From Exilibacterium tricleocarpae (GTDB lineage: Bacteria; Pseudomonadota; Gammaproteobacteria; Pseudomonadales; Cellvibrionaceae), in contig NZ_ML660091.1 of NCBI RefSeq assembly GCF_007004655.1, positions 186,001-250,000 on the forward strand: a DNA stretch of 64,000 nucleotides. The letters run 5' to 3'. The position numbers and the translations under genes were made by a program. The notes under the pieces are model-generated. The model was not told where the DNA came from. It ran no database searches and worked only from the letters and a program-made list of their open reading frames with translations. Each line of letters starts with the position of its first letter. Within the stretch, counting starts at the first letter, position 1. Of this stretch, positions 52,157-60,951 are shown one piece after another.

Positions 52157-52543
52157 ATGAGAGTCTTCACAAGTGCAGCCTCGGCACTGGTGGTAGCCAC
52201 CACCTTACTCACCGGGTGTTCACAAGAACCCTCAAGTTCAGCGGCAACCGATCCGAGCGTCTCCGAGCAGGCGGCCGATGCCGTTGAAGCAGCGACCAGC
52301 AAGGCCAAAGACATGGCGGCCGATGCCGCCGAAGCCGCCGGCGAGATGGCAGAGGATGCGGCAGCAGTTGCTGAAACAGCCGTAGATCACACCAGAGAAA
52401 CGGCGGCGGCCGTCTCCGAGGCGGTAGTCGAAGCGTCCGAACAGGCGGTGGAAGCCGCAGGCGACGCCGCTGAGGCGGCCAAAGAGGCTATCCAACTGCC
52501 CGATGAAGCCCCCGCTGCCGGCGAAGAAGAGGAAAAAGAGTAA
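52157..52543 (+). CDS. Alanine-rich coiled-coil lipoprotein
   Basis: The start is the ATG at 52157 (MRVFTSAASALVVATTLLTGC), giving 128 aa with lipobox LLTGC at Cys21. The mature part is nearly all Ala, Glu, Asp and Val in continuous heptad-like repeats (about 35-110: AADAVEAATSKAKDMAADAA and so on), so it should form a long amphipathic helix or coiled coil, like apolipoprotein or LEA-type proteins. It ends GEEEEKE. It probably sits in the outer or inner membrane facing the periplasm; its role is unknown. A bidirectional terminator follows. Confidence 0.75.
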   Translation: MRVFTSAASALVVATTLLTGCSQEPSSSAATDPSVSEQAADAVEAATSKAKDMAADAAEAAGEMAEDAAAVAETAVDHTRETAAAVSEAVVEASEQAVEAAGDAAEAAKEAIQLPDEAPAAGEEEEKE

Positions 52544-52611
52544 CTGTGTACCAGTGCAGGCGCCACTCTGCCTGCCCCCGCCCTGCTTGCCGACAGTCCG
52601 CAGGCAGCGCA

Positions 52612-52641
52612 TAAAAAAACCGGCGTTAGCCGGTTTTTTTA
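52612..52641. terminator. Bidirectional rho-independent terminator
   Basis: AAAAAAACCGGC-GTTA-GCCGGTTTTTTT has a perfect stem with an A-tract on the left and a T-tract on the right, so it can end both the lipoprotein transcript (+) and the etfBA transcript (-). Confidence 0.93.
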
Positions 52642-52659
52642 TGCCTGGTGCCCGCACCG

Positions 52660-53589
52660 TCAGAGCTTGGTGTCGAGTTCCGGCACGGCCTCAAACAAGT
52701 CTGCCACCAGACCGTAGTCAGCTACCTGAAAGATGGGTGCCTCCTCGTCTTTATTGATAGCGACAATCACCTTGCTGTCCTTCATACCGGCCAGGTGCTG
52801 AATAGCACCGGAAATACCGACTGCGACATAGAGATCCGGAGCGACAATCTTACCGGTTTGCCCCACCTGCATATCGTTGGGGACGAAACCCGCGTCCACC
52901 GCCGCGCGCGAAGCGCCCACCGCGGCACCGAGTTTATCGGCCACCTTGTACAATAATTCGAAATTTTCGCCGTTTTGCATACCCCGGCCGCCGGAGATCA
53001 CCACCTTGGCGGCGGTCAGTTCCGGGCGATCGCTCTTGGCCAGCTCTTCACCGACAAAAGCGGACAGGCCCGCATCAGAGGCGCTGTCGAGATTTTCCAG
53101 GGCGGCGCTGCCACCCTCGGCGGCAACCGGGTCGAAAGCGGTGCCGCGCACCGTAATCACCTTGATGGCATCGGAGCTTTGCACCGTGGCGATCACATTG
53201 CCCGCATAGATGGGGCGCTTGAAGGTATCGGCACTTTCCACGCTGACGATATCGGATATCGATTGCACATCCAGGAGGGCGGCAGCACGGGGCAAGGTAT
53301 TTTTGCCGGTGGTGGTGGCCGGGGCCAGTATATGGGTGTAGTTTTTGCCGATCTCAGCAATCAACAGGGCGGTATTTTCCGCCAACTGATGCTCGTAAGC
53401 GGGGTTGTCCGCCACCAAAACCCGGGCTACGCCATCGACCTTGGCTGCCGCCTCGGCGGCACTGCCGCAGCCGGCACCGGCCACCAGCAGGTCGATGTCG
53501 CCGCCAATTTCCCTGGCGGCGGCGACGGTGTTGAAGGTTGCGCCTTTGAGGCCGGTATTGTCGTGTTCCGCAATGACTAGAATACTCAT
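52660..53589 (-). CDS. etfA: Electron transfer flavoprotein alpha subunit
   Basis: The 309-aa protein is full-length EtfA. The C-terminal FAD-binding domain contains [67 protein letters not shown] (residues about 230-275, split here by motif). With EtfB it forms the FAD/AMP-containing carrier that passes electrons from acyl-CoA and other dehydrogenases to ETF-ubiquinone oxidoreductase. The ATG shares one base with the etfB stop (TGATG), giving tight coupling. The convergent bidirectional terminator follows 18 nt later. Confidence 0.96.
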   Translation of the reverse strand: MSILVIAEHDNTGLKGATFNTVAAAREIGGDIDLLVAGAGCGSAAEAAAKVDGVARVLVADNPAYEHQLAENTALLIAEIGKNYTHILAPATTTGKNTLPRAAALLDVQSISDIVSVESADTFKRPIYAGNVIATVQSSDAIKVITVRGTAFDPVAAEGGSAALENLDSASDAGLSAFVGEELAKSDRPELTAAKVVISGGRGMQNGENFELLYKVADKLGAAVGASRAAVDAGFVPNDMQVGQTGKIVAPDLYVAVGISGAIQHLAGMKDSKVIVAINKDEEAPIFQVADYGLVADLFEAVPELDTKL

Positions 53590-54338
53590 CAGATCACCTT
53601 TGCCTCGTTTTTCAGTTTTTCCACCAGCTCTGCAACGTCAGCCACTTTGATACCGGCCTGGCGCTCAGCGGGCGGCTCGACCTTGAGGGTCTGCACCCGC
53701 GGCGCGACATCCACACCCAACTCAGCCGGGGTGGTGGTATCGAGCGGCTTTTTCTTTGCCTTCATGATATTCGGCAGCGATGCATAGCGGGGTTCGTTCA
53801 GGCGCAGGTCGGTGGTGACGATGGCCGGCAACTGCAACTCGACAGTTTGCAGACCGCCGTCAATCTCGCGGGTGACTTTGACCTTGGCCCCGGCGACGTC
53901 GACTTCGGAGGCAAAGGTACCCTGGGCCATGCCGGTCAGGGCACCCAGCATCTGGCCGGTCTGGTTGTTGTCGCCGTCGATCGACTGTTTGCCCAGGATC
54001 ACCAGGTCCGGGGACTCTTTTGCGACTATGGCCTGCAGGCACTTGGCCACCGCCAGCGGCTGCAGCTCGGTATCGGATTCCACCAGGATACCGCGATCGG
54101 CGCCCAGCGCCATGGCGGTACGTATCTGTTCCTGGGACTGTTTTGCACCGAGGGATACGGCGACAATTTCAGTAGCCACGCCCTTTTCTTTCAAACGCAC
54201 CGCTTCTTCGACGGCAATTTCACAAAAGGGATTGATGGACATTTTGGCGTTGGCGATATCGACGTCGGTGCCGTCGGACTTCGGCCGCACCTTGACGTTG
54301 TAATCCACCACGCGCTTAACGGCAACAAGAATCTTCAT
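53589..54338 (-). CDS. etfB: Electron transfer flavoprotein beta subunit
   Basis: The start is set at ATG 54338 ([19 protein letters not shown]), the conserved EtfB beginning; a GTG at 54347 would add three residues. The 249-aa product has the signature [32 protein letters not shown], and [25 protein letters not shown]. It binds AMP and completes ETF with EtfA. It is the first gene of the etfBA operon, divergent from ETF-QO at 54841. A palindrome at 54452 may control it. Confidence 0.95.
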   Translation of the reverse strand: MKILVAVKRVVDYNVKVRPKSDGTDVDIANAKMSINPFCEIAVEEAVRLKEKGVATEIVAVSLGAKQSQEQIRTAMALGADRGILVESDTELQPLAVAKCLQAIVAKESPDLVILGKQSIDGDNNQTGQMLGALTGMAQGTFASEVDVAGAKVKVTREIDGGLQTVELQLPAIVTTDLRLNEPRYASLPNIMKAKKKPLDTTTPAELGVDVAPRVQTLKVEPPAERQAGIKVADVAELVEKLKNEAKVI

Positions 54339-54451
54339 GGATGTCACATTCGTTTATCTGTTGAGGATATCAGCGACACCGCCGGCGGTGTTCGCTGCCC
54401 AGTCCCGAAAGACAGGTCCCGAAGGACCGGCTCGTCTACATAGAAAATGTT

Positions 54452-54463
54452 AAACGGCCGTTT
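54452..54463. promoter_or_regulatory. Perfect 12-bp palindrome AAACGGCCGTTT upstream of etfB
   Basis: The site lies 114 nt upstream of the etfB start in the 502-bp divergent etfB / ETF-QO region. It fits the reported PsrA-type consensus (C/G)AAAC-N2-4-GTTT(G/C) known from control of fatty-acid degradation genes in Pseudomonas, except for the flanking T on the left. A partial second copy (AAACGGTCTGAAAC) lies at 54577-54590. Confidence 0.45.
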
Positions 54464-54795
54464 GAGCGGCGAGTATGGTGACGGTTTCGCCTCGCAAAAT
54501 CAATACCTTTAAGCATATGGCCTGCACCGGATCAGCTTAGACTTTCTGGTAATTGCCACCCTCTCACATATAATCCAAACGGTCTGAAACAGGCTCGCCG
54601 GCGGCCTTTGACAGGACCCCGCCAGGGGCCGTTTTTGCCAGTAAAATACGCGAAAATGCCATTGGAGATCGCTATTTCGCCACTATATAATGCCGCGGCA
54701 TCACACAGCAGGGCCTGACTGGACGTTTTTTGATCGCTTCGGGCCGGAGCATTGACCGGCCGCGCTGCCAGGTCTCGCGGTCGCGGAGATAACCT

Positions 54796-54831
54796 CTACA
54801 ATGGCCCCTACAACAGCCCTTACAACAGCCT
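54796..54831. repeat. Three 12-bp tandem units before ETF-QO
   Basis: Units CTACAATGGCCC, CTACAACAGCCC and TTACAACAGCCT end 9 nt before the ETF-QO start, just before its ribosome-binding site CGGAG. They form a short, degenerate tandem repeat in the leader. Confidence 0.7.
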
Positions 54832-54840
54832 CGGAGAAAA

Positions 54841-56487
54841 ATGCCTGTGGAACGTGAATATATGGAGTACGACGTTGTCATCGTCGGCGCCGGCCCTTCC
54901 GGTCTTGCCGCCGCCTGCCGCATTCGCCAGCTCGACGAGAACGTCAGTGTCTGTGTGGTGGAAAAAGGCTCCGAGGTAGGCGCCCATATTCTCTCCGGCG
55001 CAGTCTTCGAACCCACGGCCCTGAACGAGCTGTTCCCGGACTGGAAAGAAAAAGGCGCGCCACTGAATACCCCGGTCTCCGGCGATGACGTCTACGTACT
55101 GCGCAGCGCCGAGAAAGCGATCAAAGTGCCCGGTTTCTTCGTGCCGGGCACCGTCCATAACGAGGGGAATTATATCGTCAGTCTCGGCAACCTGTGCCGC
55201 TGGCTGGCGGAACAGGCCGAGAATCTGGGTGTGGAGATATTCCCGGGTTTTGCCGCGGCGGAGATACTTTATCGGGAAGACGGCAGCATCAAGGGTATCG
55301 CCACCGGCGACATGGGCATATCGGCCGCCGGCGAGCAAAAAGATACCTATATGCCCGGCATGGAGCTGCACGCCAAATATACGCTGTTCTGCGAGGGTTG
55401 CCGCGGCCATCTGGGCAAGCAACTGATTGCCAGGTTCGGACTCGATCGCGACCGCGAACCGCAACACTACGGGATCGGCATCAAAGAACTGTGGAAGGTG
55501 CCGGCCGAGCGCCACCAGCAGGGCCTGGTGCTGCACAGCCTGGGCTGGCCCCTGGCGGAGACCGGTACCACCGGCGGCAGTTTTCTCTATCACCTCGAGG
55601 ACAACCAGGTGGTGGTGGGCTTGATTACCGACCTCGCCTACGACAACCCCCACGTCAGTCCGTTCGATGAATTCCAGCGCTACAAACACCACCCGGTGAT
55701 CAAGCAGTATCTGGAAGGAGGTGAGCGCATCGCCTACGGCGCCCGGGCCATCACCAAAGGCGGGCCGCAGTCGCAACCGAAAATGACGTTTCCCGGCGGC
55801 TTGATTCTCGGCGACAACGCCGGGACCCTGAATTTTGCCAAGATCAAAGGCTCCCATACGGCGATGAAGTCCGGCATGGTGGCGGCGGAGACAGTTGTGG
55901 AAGCGCTGGCAGCGCAGCGCAGCGGCGACGAGTTGAACGAGTTTACCGAGCGTTACCAGTCTTCCTGGGCTTACCGGGAGTTGGTCACCCAGCGCAATAT
56001 CGGCGCGGCCCAACACAAGTGGGGATATCTGCTGGGCTCCGCCTACGCGTTTATCGACCTTAAACTACTCGGTGGCAAGGCACCCTGGACCCTGTCCGAT
56101 CCGAAGCCGGACCACGCACAGATGAAACCGGCGGCGCAGTGCAAAAAGCCGGACTATCCCAAGCCCGACGGTAAACTCAGTTTCGACAAGCTCTCCTCCG
56201 TCTTTCTCTCCAATACCAACCACGAGGAAGATCAGCGTTGCCATTTGCAACTGGTCGACCCGACGGTGCCAATCGACAAAAATCTGCCGCTTTACGACGA
56301 ACCCGCGCAGCGCTACTGCCCGGCTGGTGTCTACGAGGTGGTGGAAGCGGAGGGAGGGGAAAAGCGTTTTCAGATCAATGCCCAAAACTGTGTGCACTGT
56401 AAAACCTGTGATATCAAAGACCCGAGTCAAAATATTACCTGGGTGACACCGGAGGGTGCGGGCGGGCCCAACTACCCGAATATGTAA
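54841..56487 (+). CDS. Electron transfer flavoprotein-ubiquinone oxidoreductase
   Basis: The 548-aa protein is full length. It begins with an FAD motif (VVIVGAGPSGLAAACRIRQL), continues with EVGAHILSGAVFEP and GGLILGDNAGTLNFAKIKGSH, and ends with the 4Fe-4S ferredoxin-like domain QNCVHCKTCDIKDPSQNITW (cluster Cys) and the typical NYPNM tail. It moves electrons from ETF into the ubiquinone pool at the inner membrane. GGAGAAAA precedes the ATG. It ends 3 nt from the convergent DUF1285 stop, so antisense overlap of transcripts is likely. Confidence 0.96.
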   Translation: MPVEREYMEYDVVIVGAGPSGLAAACRIRQLDENVSVCVVEKGSEVGAHILSGAVFEPTALNELFPDWKEKGAPLNTPVSGDDVYVLRSAEKAIKVPGFFVPGTVHNEGNYIVSLGNLCRWLAEQAENLGVEIFPGFAAAEILYREDGSIKGIATGDMGISAAGEQKDTYMPGMELHAKYTLFCEGCRGHLGKQLIARFGLDRDREPQHYGIGIKELWKVPAERHQQGLVLHSLGWPLAETGTTGGSFLYHLEDNQVVVGLITDLAYDNPHVSPFDEFQRYKHHPVIKQYLEGGERIAYGARAITKGGPQSQPKMTFPGGLILGDNAGTLNFAKIKGSHTAMKSGMVAAETVVEALAAQRSGDELNEFTERYQSSWAYRELVTQRNIGAAQHKWGYLLGSAYAFIDLKLLGGKAPWTLSDPKPDHAQMKPAAQCKKPDYPKPDGKLSFDKLSSVFLSNTNHEEDQRCHLQLVDPTVPIDKNLPLYDEPAQRYCPAGVYEVVEAEGGEKRFQINAQNCVHCKTCDIKDPSQNITWVTPEGAGGPNYPNM

Positions 56488-56490
56488 GGG

Positions 56491-57114
56491 TCAACCGAGC
56501 CCAAAAAAGTGGCCCAGGCTCCATACACCTACTTTTTCATCGGCTTTTTTTTCCGCCTTTTTGCCCGCCTCGGCCTGCTGCAGCGCCAGGTCCACCAGGC
56601 GGTAGTAAACGTTGCGATGCAGCAACCCGTCGAGGCCGGGGCGCACGCGGAGATAAGGGCGCGGCGACCCGGTCCGGGTCTCTGCCTCCCGCACCCACAG
56701 GGGGTTGTCGGGCCCCAACACCACCTCGTCTTCGACTTGGGTGTTAAATACCAGCGCCTGGCCTGAGGCGGGGTCGCGGTAGTCATCGCCGCCCGCCCGC
56801 TCCACTCGGAAGTCCACCACCACAAACGGGGCATCCTCTACCCGAATGCGCCATTTTTCCACCGGCGTTACCAGAAAATAGTCCTCGTCTTCACGCTTCA
56901 ATATCCGGGAAAACAGCTTGACCATGGCCTGGCGCCGAATGGCGCTGCCCTGGTGGTACCAGGTGCCGTCGGCTGCAATACGCATGTCCATTTCTCCGGA
57001 CAACGGCGGCTGCCACTGCTCGACCGGCGGCAGACCCGAGTGTTGTTCGGCTTGTTGCTGTTGCAGAAAATCAAACAGCGCCTGGGGATCACGGTGGCTG
57101 GGGAATGAAGGCAT
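56491..57114 (-). CDS. DUF1285 domain protein
   Basis: The 207-aa protein matches the DUF1285 family: DMRIAADGTWYHQGSAIRRQAMVKLFSRIL near residues 42-70, then EDEDYFLVTPVEKWRIRVED and PFVVVDFRV. DUF1285 proteins are widespread, small, cytosolic and uncharacterised. It has a C-terminal Lys-rich helix (AGKKAEKKADEK). The 3' end is convergent with ETF-QO, and a 20-bp tandem repeat lies just before its start. Confidence 0.85.
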   Translation of the reverse strand: MPSFPSHRDPQALFDFLQQQQAEQHSGLPPVEQWQPPLSGEMDMRIAADGTWYHQGSAIRRQAMVKLFSRILKREDEDYFLVTPVEKWRIRVEDAPFVVVDFRVERAGGDDYRDPASGQALVFNTQVEDEVVLGPDNPLWVREAETRTGSPRPYLRVRPGLDGLLHRNVYYRLVDLALQQAEAGKKAEKKADEKVGVWSLGHFFGLG

Positions 57115-57120
57115 CGGCTA

Positions 57121-57180
57121 AGTTTACTGCAAAGATTCTGGGTTTACTGCAAAGATTCTGGGTTTACTGCAAAGATGTGG
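57121..57180. repeat. Three-unit 20-bp tandem repeat GGTTTACTGCAAAGATTCTG
   Basis: Units occupy 57121-57140, 57141-57160 and 57161-57180; the first two are identical except for the first base and the third ends GATGTGG. The array is immediately upstream of the DUF1285 start (57114), in its leader or promoter. Confidence 0.92.
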
Positions 57181-57243
57181 GAATTACTGTAATGGCGCCT
57201 GCTTCAGGCGGGAGTAGACATCTGAAACGAATGTCATTCAGAT

Positions 57244-57876
57244 TTACTGCGGGGATGCCGGAGCACCACTAAGAGACTGTGCAAAGAGAGCAAAAGCCGG
57301 TGCAAACATATCCTCGGGTGCGCGTCGAAACCAGGCCAGCCAACTGCTGCGGCTGGAGATAATGGCGCTATCCAGCAGTCGCTGGTTGATGCTGTCGAAT
57401 ATCAGCAGTTGCACCTGCACCCGGTCGCGGCCGAGATCGATATCCACATCGGTCGCCAGCGCCTCGCCACTGTCAGTCTTGTCACGCAACTGTAACAACT
57501 GCGGGTAAACCACAAAGGGAATGCCGAGAATGCGCGCCTGTTGCAACGCGGCACTGCGGGTCTGGGCCCGCTGGCCGCGCTCGAGCACCGGGAAATGGCG
57601 ACCCAGTTGCTCCGCCAGGGTTTGTTGCATACGCAGGTCTATCACATCCCGATAGTGGCTATCGGGAAAGGCAATGTACAAAGAAGTACTGACAGGCAGC
57701 GTCCACTGTTGCCGGCGGGACAACTGGTGGTGGTCGACAACCTCCGCCGTGTGCAGCCACTCCCGGCTAAGCGCGAGGCTGTGATTGAGGGTGCAGCCGG
57801 TCTGGGCAAGCGCGCACGACAACAGCAGCAGTGTGCAGCCGCGGCGCAGCGACAGTAATGGTCCGGACCGGTTCAC
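57244..57876 (-). CDS. DUF4823-like lipoprotein
   Basis: The start is placed at GTG 57876 (MNRSGPLLSLRRGCTLLLLSC), 9 nt after GAGGAGG; an open frame continues upstream into the TetR gene but lacks support. The 210-aa product has a signal ending CALAQTGCTLNH with lipid-site Cys. LPVSTSLYIAFPDSHYRDV, RMQQTLAEQLGRHFP and IPFVVYPQLLQLRDK match DUF4823, a gammaproteobacterial lipoprotein family of unknown function. It lies 49 nt downstream of the TetR-type regulator in the same direction. Confidence 0.75.
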   Translation of the reverse strand: MNRSGPLLSLRRGCTLLLLSCALAQTGCTLNHSLALSREWLHTAEVVDHHQLSRRQQWTLPVSTSLYIAFPDSHYRDVIDLRMQQTLAEQLGRHFPVLERGQRAQTRSAALQQARILGIPFVVYPQLLQLRDKTDSGEALATDVDIDLGRDRVQVQLLIFDSINQRLLDSAIISSRSSWLAWFRRAPEDMFAPAFALFAQSLSGAPASPQ

Positions 57877-57925
57877 TTGGAAGCCTCCTCTCTCTCCTAG
57901 AGTATCGGCACCGGCGCCCGCCGCT

Positions 57926-58555
57926 TTAGCTTCTGTCTTCCTGGTTCCCCATATGGACACCGATGTCCTTGATGAAGTCCATCAACCCTTTCATGTCCTC
58001 CACCAGCGGGGAGAAGGACTTGGAGTGGTAGAGCTCCACTGCCCCCTGGGTCAGCGCCCAGTAGGCGGCATAATAAAAGTAAGGTGGCACGTCCTGGAGA
58101 CGGCCTTCTGCGATGCGGCGGCTGATAAAATTCTTCAGGCCATCTTCTATCGAGTTCCTGAGCTGGTGCAGCTCCTCCATCTTTTCCGGCGCCTGGTTCA
58201 GGGCGATAATCTTTTCTTCCAGGCGCTGAAACAGGCGGTCTTTTTCCGGATTGGAGATACGGCATTCAAAATAGGCGCGCGCCGGCGCCGCCGGATCGCC
58301 CTCCTCCGCCGCCTTGACCCCCTCTTTGAGCCGCTCGGCGATTGATCGCTCATAGTCGAACAACAGCCGCAGATATATTTCCACCTTAGACGTGAAATGT
58401 TTATAGATAGTCCCTTTACCGATATCGACATAGTCGGCAATCTGCTCGACAGTGACCTTTTCCTCTCCACGCTCTATCAACAGCTTAAGTGCGGCATCAA
58501 GGATATTTTGCTCACGTTCGCGGAACTTTTGTACTTTTTGTTTTGTTTTATCCAT
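57926..58555 (-). CDS. TetR-family transcriptional regulator
   Basis: Start 58555 (MDKTKQKVQKFREREQNILD) is preferred over 58603 because of a GAGG site and the usual distance to the helix-turn-helix. The 209-aa product has the TetR motif AALKLLIERGEEKVTVEQIA, VDIGKGTIYKHFTSKVEIYL, and an all-helical ligand domain. It does not look like PsrA or FadR at the DNA-binding helix, so its targets are unknown. It is upstream of the DUF4823-like lipoprotein gene. Confidence 0.92.
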   Translation of the reverse strand: MDKTKQKVQKFREREQNILDAALKLLIERGEEKVTVEQIADYVDIGKGTIYKHFTSKVEIYLRLLFDYERSIAERLKEGVKAAEEGDPAAPARAYFECRISNPEKDRLFQRLEEKIIALNQAPEKMEELHQLRNSIEDGLKNFISRRIAEGRLQDVPPYFYYAAYWALTQGAVELYHSKSFSPLVEDMKGLMDFIKDIGVHMGNQEDRS

Positions 58556-58821
58556 ATCACTTGCCTCGTGTTGCGCCGTCCATTTTACCCCAGGACCATT
58601 CAATTAAAAGTGCGCTGTACCTTACCAGTGCGAATATCCGGCCGCCGTGCCGGGGCGCCGGCTACAGCGAAGATTTCGCCCCCCATTGAGCTTTCCTAAG
58701 TGTAGTTCACCGGTAGAGCCAGGGGGGCGCAATCCGGGCTATTTCCCTCCGAGTCGGCAGTAAAATCCGTCTATACTGAAAATGACACTCTACCGCCACA
58801 CCCTCGAGAGGCCCCGTAACA

Positions 58822-59151
58822 GTGCAAACCAGTATATCCGACGCCATATCGACCCTGGAGGAGCTGCTCAGCAGTCTGGACAACGCCTACTGGGAGGCCG
58901 CCACGATGGAACGCAAAGACCTGTTTTACGACATTATCAGCGCCGTTAACCATGAGTTGTCAGAGCTGGCCAAACTCAGCGTCCAGGACCACAACCTCGA
59001 GTACGAGCCGATTACCGTCGAGCTGCGCGAGGCCGGCACCAAGCTCAGCAATCTGCGCAAGCTGCTTGACGAATGTGTATTGCGCTCGCGCACGGCGACG
59101 AAACTGGAGGCATTGCTCAGCGACGCGATCGCGCTCGCCAGCGACCGTTAG
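58822..59151 (+). CDS. Small helical protein of unknown function
   Basis: The 109-aa protein starts at a GTG and is predicted to be almost entirely helical and acidic: MQTSISDAISTLEELLSSLD, LFYDIISAVNHELSELAKLS and REAGTKLSNLRKLLDECVL. It has no signal, membrane segment or known domain and resembles a small helical-bundle regulator or chaperone. Its 3' end overlaps the convergent Gfo/Idh/MocA gene by 4 nt. It is co-oriented with nothing nearby, so it is probably monocistronic. Confidence 0.65.
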   Translation: MQTSISDAISTLEELLSSLDNAYWEAATMERKDLFYDIISAVNHELSELAKLSVQDHNLEYEPITVELREAGTKLSNLRKLLDECVLRSRTATKLEALLSDAIALASDR

Positions 59152-60182
59152 GGCGCGCGCTCGCCGGGATAGGTAATGCCCCAGGTCTTGCGCAACCGGT
59201 CCATGGTTTGACACAGCGCGAGGGAATCTTCCCAGGAATGACGGCGACTTTGCAGCCGTTCGGCGCGCAGGCAGGCGTTGACCTCATCGACCTGGAACTG
59301 ATACCCCTTACCGGGAAATTCCCGCCTTACCTGGCGCGGCTCGCTACCCTCGCGCCACAACGTTAACTCGCGCCCGGCAAAAAACGGCGCCGCGAGCTGA
59401 ATATAGCCTTCGGTACCGGAAATAACGCCGGTGGTTGGATAATAACTGTCCAGCGAGGCTTCCGCCACCGCCATACGCGCGCCGGGCCACTGCAGGATAA
59501 TCTGCTCCTGGACATCAACCCCTGTCTCCCCGCGCACAACGTGGCTGTCGATCTGCGCCGGTAAACCCCACAACATATGGGGTAAAAACAGCGTATAGAT
59601 ACCGATATCGAGCAGGGCGCCGCCGGCCAGGCCCGGGGCTCGCAGACGCGAGCCGGGATCGGGCGGTGCCACAAAACCAAAATCGCAGTGAATACGCCGC
59701 ACCTCGCCGATTGCACCGCTGGCGATCAGCTCCCCGAGGTGGACAATGACGGGATTGAACTTGCTCCACAACGCTTCCATCAGAAAGCTGCCGCGACGCT
59801 CAGCCAGTGCAAACAGCGCTTCGGCCTGCCCGCTGTTGACGGTCAGGGGTTTCTCGCACAACACCGCTTTACCCGCCTCCAGGCATAGACTGGCAGCTTC
59901 ATAATGGTGGGAATGGGGTACCGCGACATACACCGCATCGACCTCGGGACTGGCCGCAAGTTCGCCGTAGCTGCCATAGGCAAAGGGAATATCGTACTGC
60001 GCGGCAAAGGCACGCGCCCGCTCGGTGCTGCGCGAGGCCACCGCGCTGAGCCGGCCGTCGGCGACGTACTGAAAGTCTGCGGCAAAGGCATGGGCAATTT
60101 TGCCCGGGCCCAAAATGCCCCAGCGTATCTTGTTCGCGGGTCTCTTGGTGGTGGAGCTGTCGGTGGTGGGGCTGTCGGTCAT
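59148..60182 (-). CDS. Gfo/Idh/MocA-family oxidoreductase
   Basis: The 344-aa protein has an N-terminal Rossmann fold (KIRWGILGPGKIAHAFAADFQY, VDAVYVAVPHSHHYEAASLC, GKAVLCEKPLTVNSGQAEAL) and a C-terminal alpha/beta domain. The EKP motif holds the NAD(P)-linked Lys. Members oxidise sugars, inositols and dihydrodiols; SLDSYYPTTGVISGTEGYI resembles the trans-1,2-dihydrobenzene-1,2-diol dehydrogenase subgroup, but substrate cannot be assigned. Converges with the 109-aa gene, with a 4-nt 3' overlap. Confidence 0.9.
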   Translation of the reverse strand: MTDSPTTDSSTTKRPANKIRWGILGPGKIAHAFAADFQYVADGRLSAVASRSTERARAFAAQYDIPFAYGSYGELAASPEVDAVYVAVPHSHHYEAASLCLEAGKAVLCEKPLTVNSGQAEALFALAERRGSFLMEALWSKFNPVIVHLGELIASGAIGEVRRIHCDFGFVAPPDPGSRLRAPGLAGGALLDIGIYTLFLPHMLWGLPAQIDSHVVRGETGVDVQEQIILQWPGARMAVAEASLDSYYPTTGVISGTEGYIQLAAPFFAGRELTLWREGSEPRQVRREFPGKGYQFQVDEVNACLRAERLQSRRHSWEDSLALCQTMDRLRKTWGITYPGERAP

Positions 60183-60287
60183 GGACGAACGCTAAAGAGA
60201 TTGGGCGGCGGGGTCAAGTCCGGCCTCTACCCCCGGTGTGCGCAAGTCCCGACCCAAAACATAAGTGGCCGGCGCCACTCAGGCCGG

Positions 60288-60938
60288 CTAGAGCGCCAGC
60301 GCATCGGCCCGGTCGAGGTCGTTGATAACGCCCCAGGTACCGCCCCCCTGCACAACCCGCGCCTGCCAGTCGGCGACCCGCTCCAGATACTCCTTCGGAT
60401 CGACATTGTCCGAACGCAGCTTGGTCACATTCAACGCCCGCACGGTAAAACCGTCCAGGGTGAAATCGAAATCGCGTTTGAAGTTAGCCGGTAAATCTTC
60501 TTTGAGGTCGGAAAAAATAAAGATATGTTTTCTGCCCACCCGCGCCTCATTGAGGTATTCGATGGCCTGCAATACCCCGCCGGATATATCGGTATAGGCA
60601 CTGCTCTTCACATTGGCGACAAAGTCATTGACGGTCTGCGAGAACTCCCGCTTCTGTTTGTTGGCAGTGGAGGGGCGGGCGTCGAGAATCACCTTGGCGA
60701 CGATGTCTTTTTCACTGAAGCTGGCGCTGTCGATACGGGCCACTACAAACGTGTCGCCCGGCTCGAGGTAAGCCAGCAGATAGTTGATGATCTGCTTGGC
60801 CTTTACCAACTCCTCGGTGTAAGTACCCGAAGTATCGAGCAGCAGATAGACACCGCGTTGATAACTGTTGATCTGTTGGCCCCCGTCGCTGCAGCCGAAC
60901 AACAGCAGTGACATCACCCCTACCAGCCAGTTGCGCAT
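60288..60938 (-). CDS. VWA-domain lipoprotein
   Basis: The start is set at 60938 (MRNWLVGVMSLLLFGCSDGG), giving a signal with lipobox LLFGC; a frame from 60959 is possible and would overlap the upstream stop. The 216-aa mature lipoprotein is a von Willebrand factor A domain with an intact MIDAS: DTSGT (VYLLLDTSGTYTEE), a Thr in YTDISGGVLQAIEY and an Asp in FIFSDLKEDLP. It follows the multi-pass coiled-coil membrane protein by 13 nt and surely forms an operon with it. VWA domains bind protein partners through metal, so it probably binds the membrane protein or an extracellular target. Confidence 0.78.
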   Translation of the reverse strand: MRNWLVGVMSLLLFGCSDGGQQINSYQRGVYLLLDTSGTYTEELVKAKQIINYLLAYLEPGDTFVVARIDSASFSEKDIVAKVILDARPSTANKQKREFSQTVNDFVANVKSSAYTDISGGVLQAIEYLNEARVGRKHIFIFSDLKEDLPANFKRDFDFTLDGFTVRALNVTKLRSDNVDPKEYLERVADWQARVVQGGGTWGVINDLDRADALAL

Positions 60939-60951
60939 GCTGAGATACCTG

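Noticed and set aside
54820-56016. 398-aa frame antisense to ETF-QO
   Set aside because: It is the reverse-frame shadow of a clearly conserved gene in GC-rich DNA, with no domain of its own.
57877-57960. 28-residue N-terminal extension of the DUF4823-like lipoprotein
   Set aside because: It would overlap the TetR gene and bury the signal peptide. The GTG at 57876 has a strong ribosome-binding site and gives a proper lipoprotein signal.
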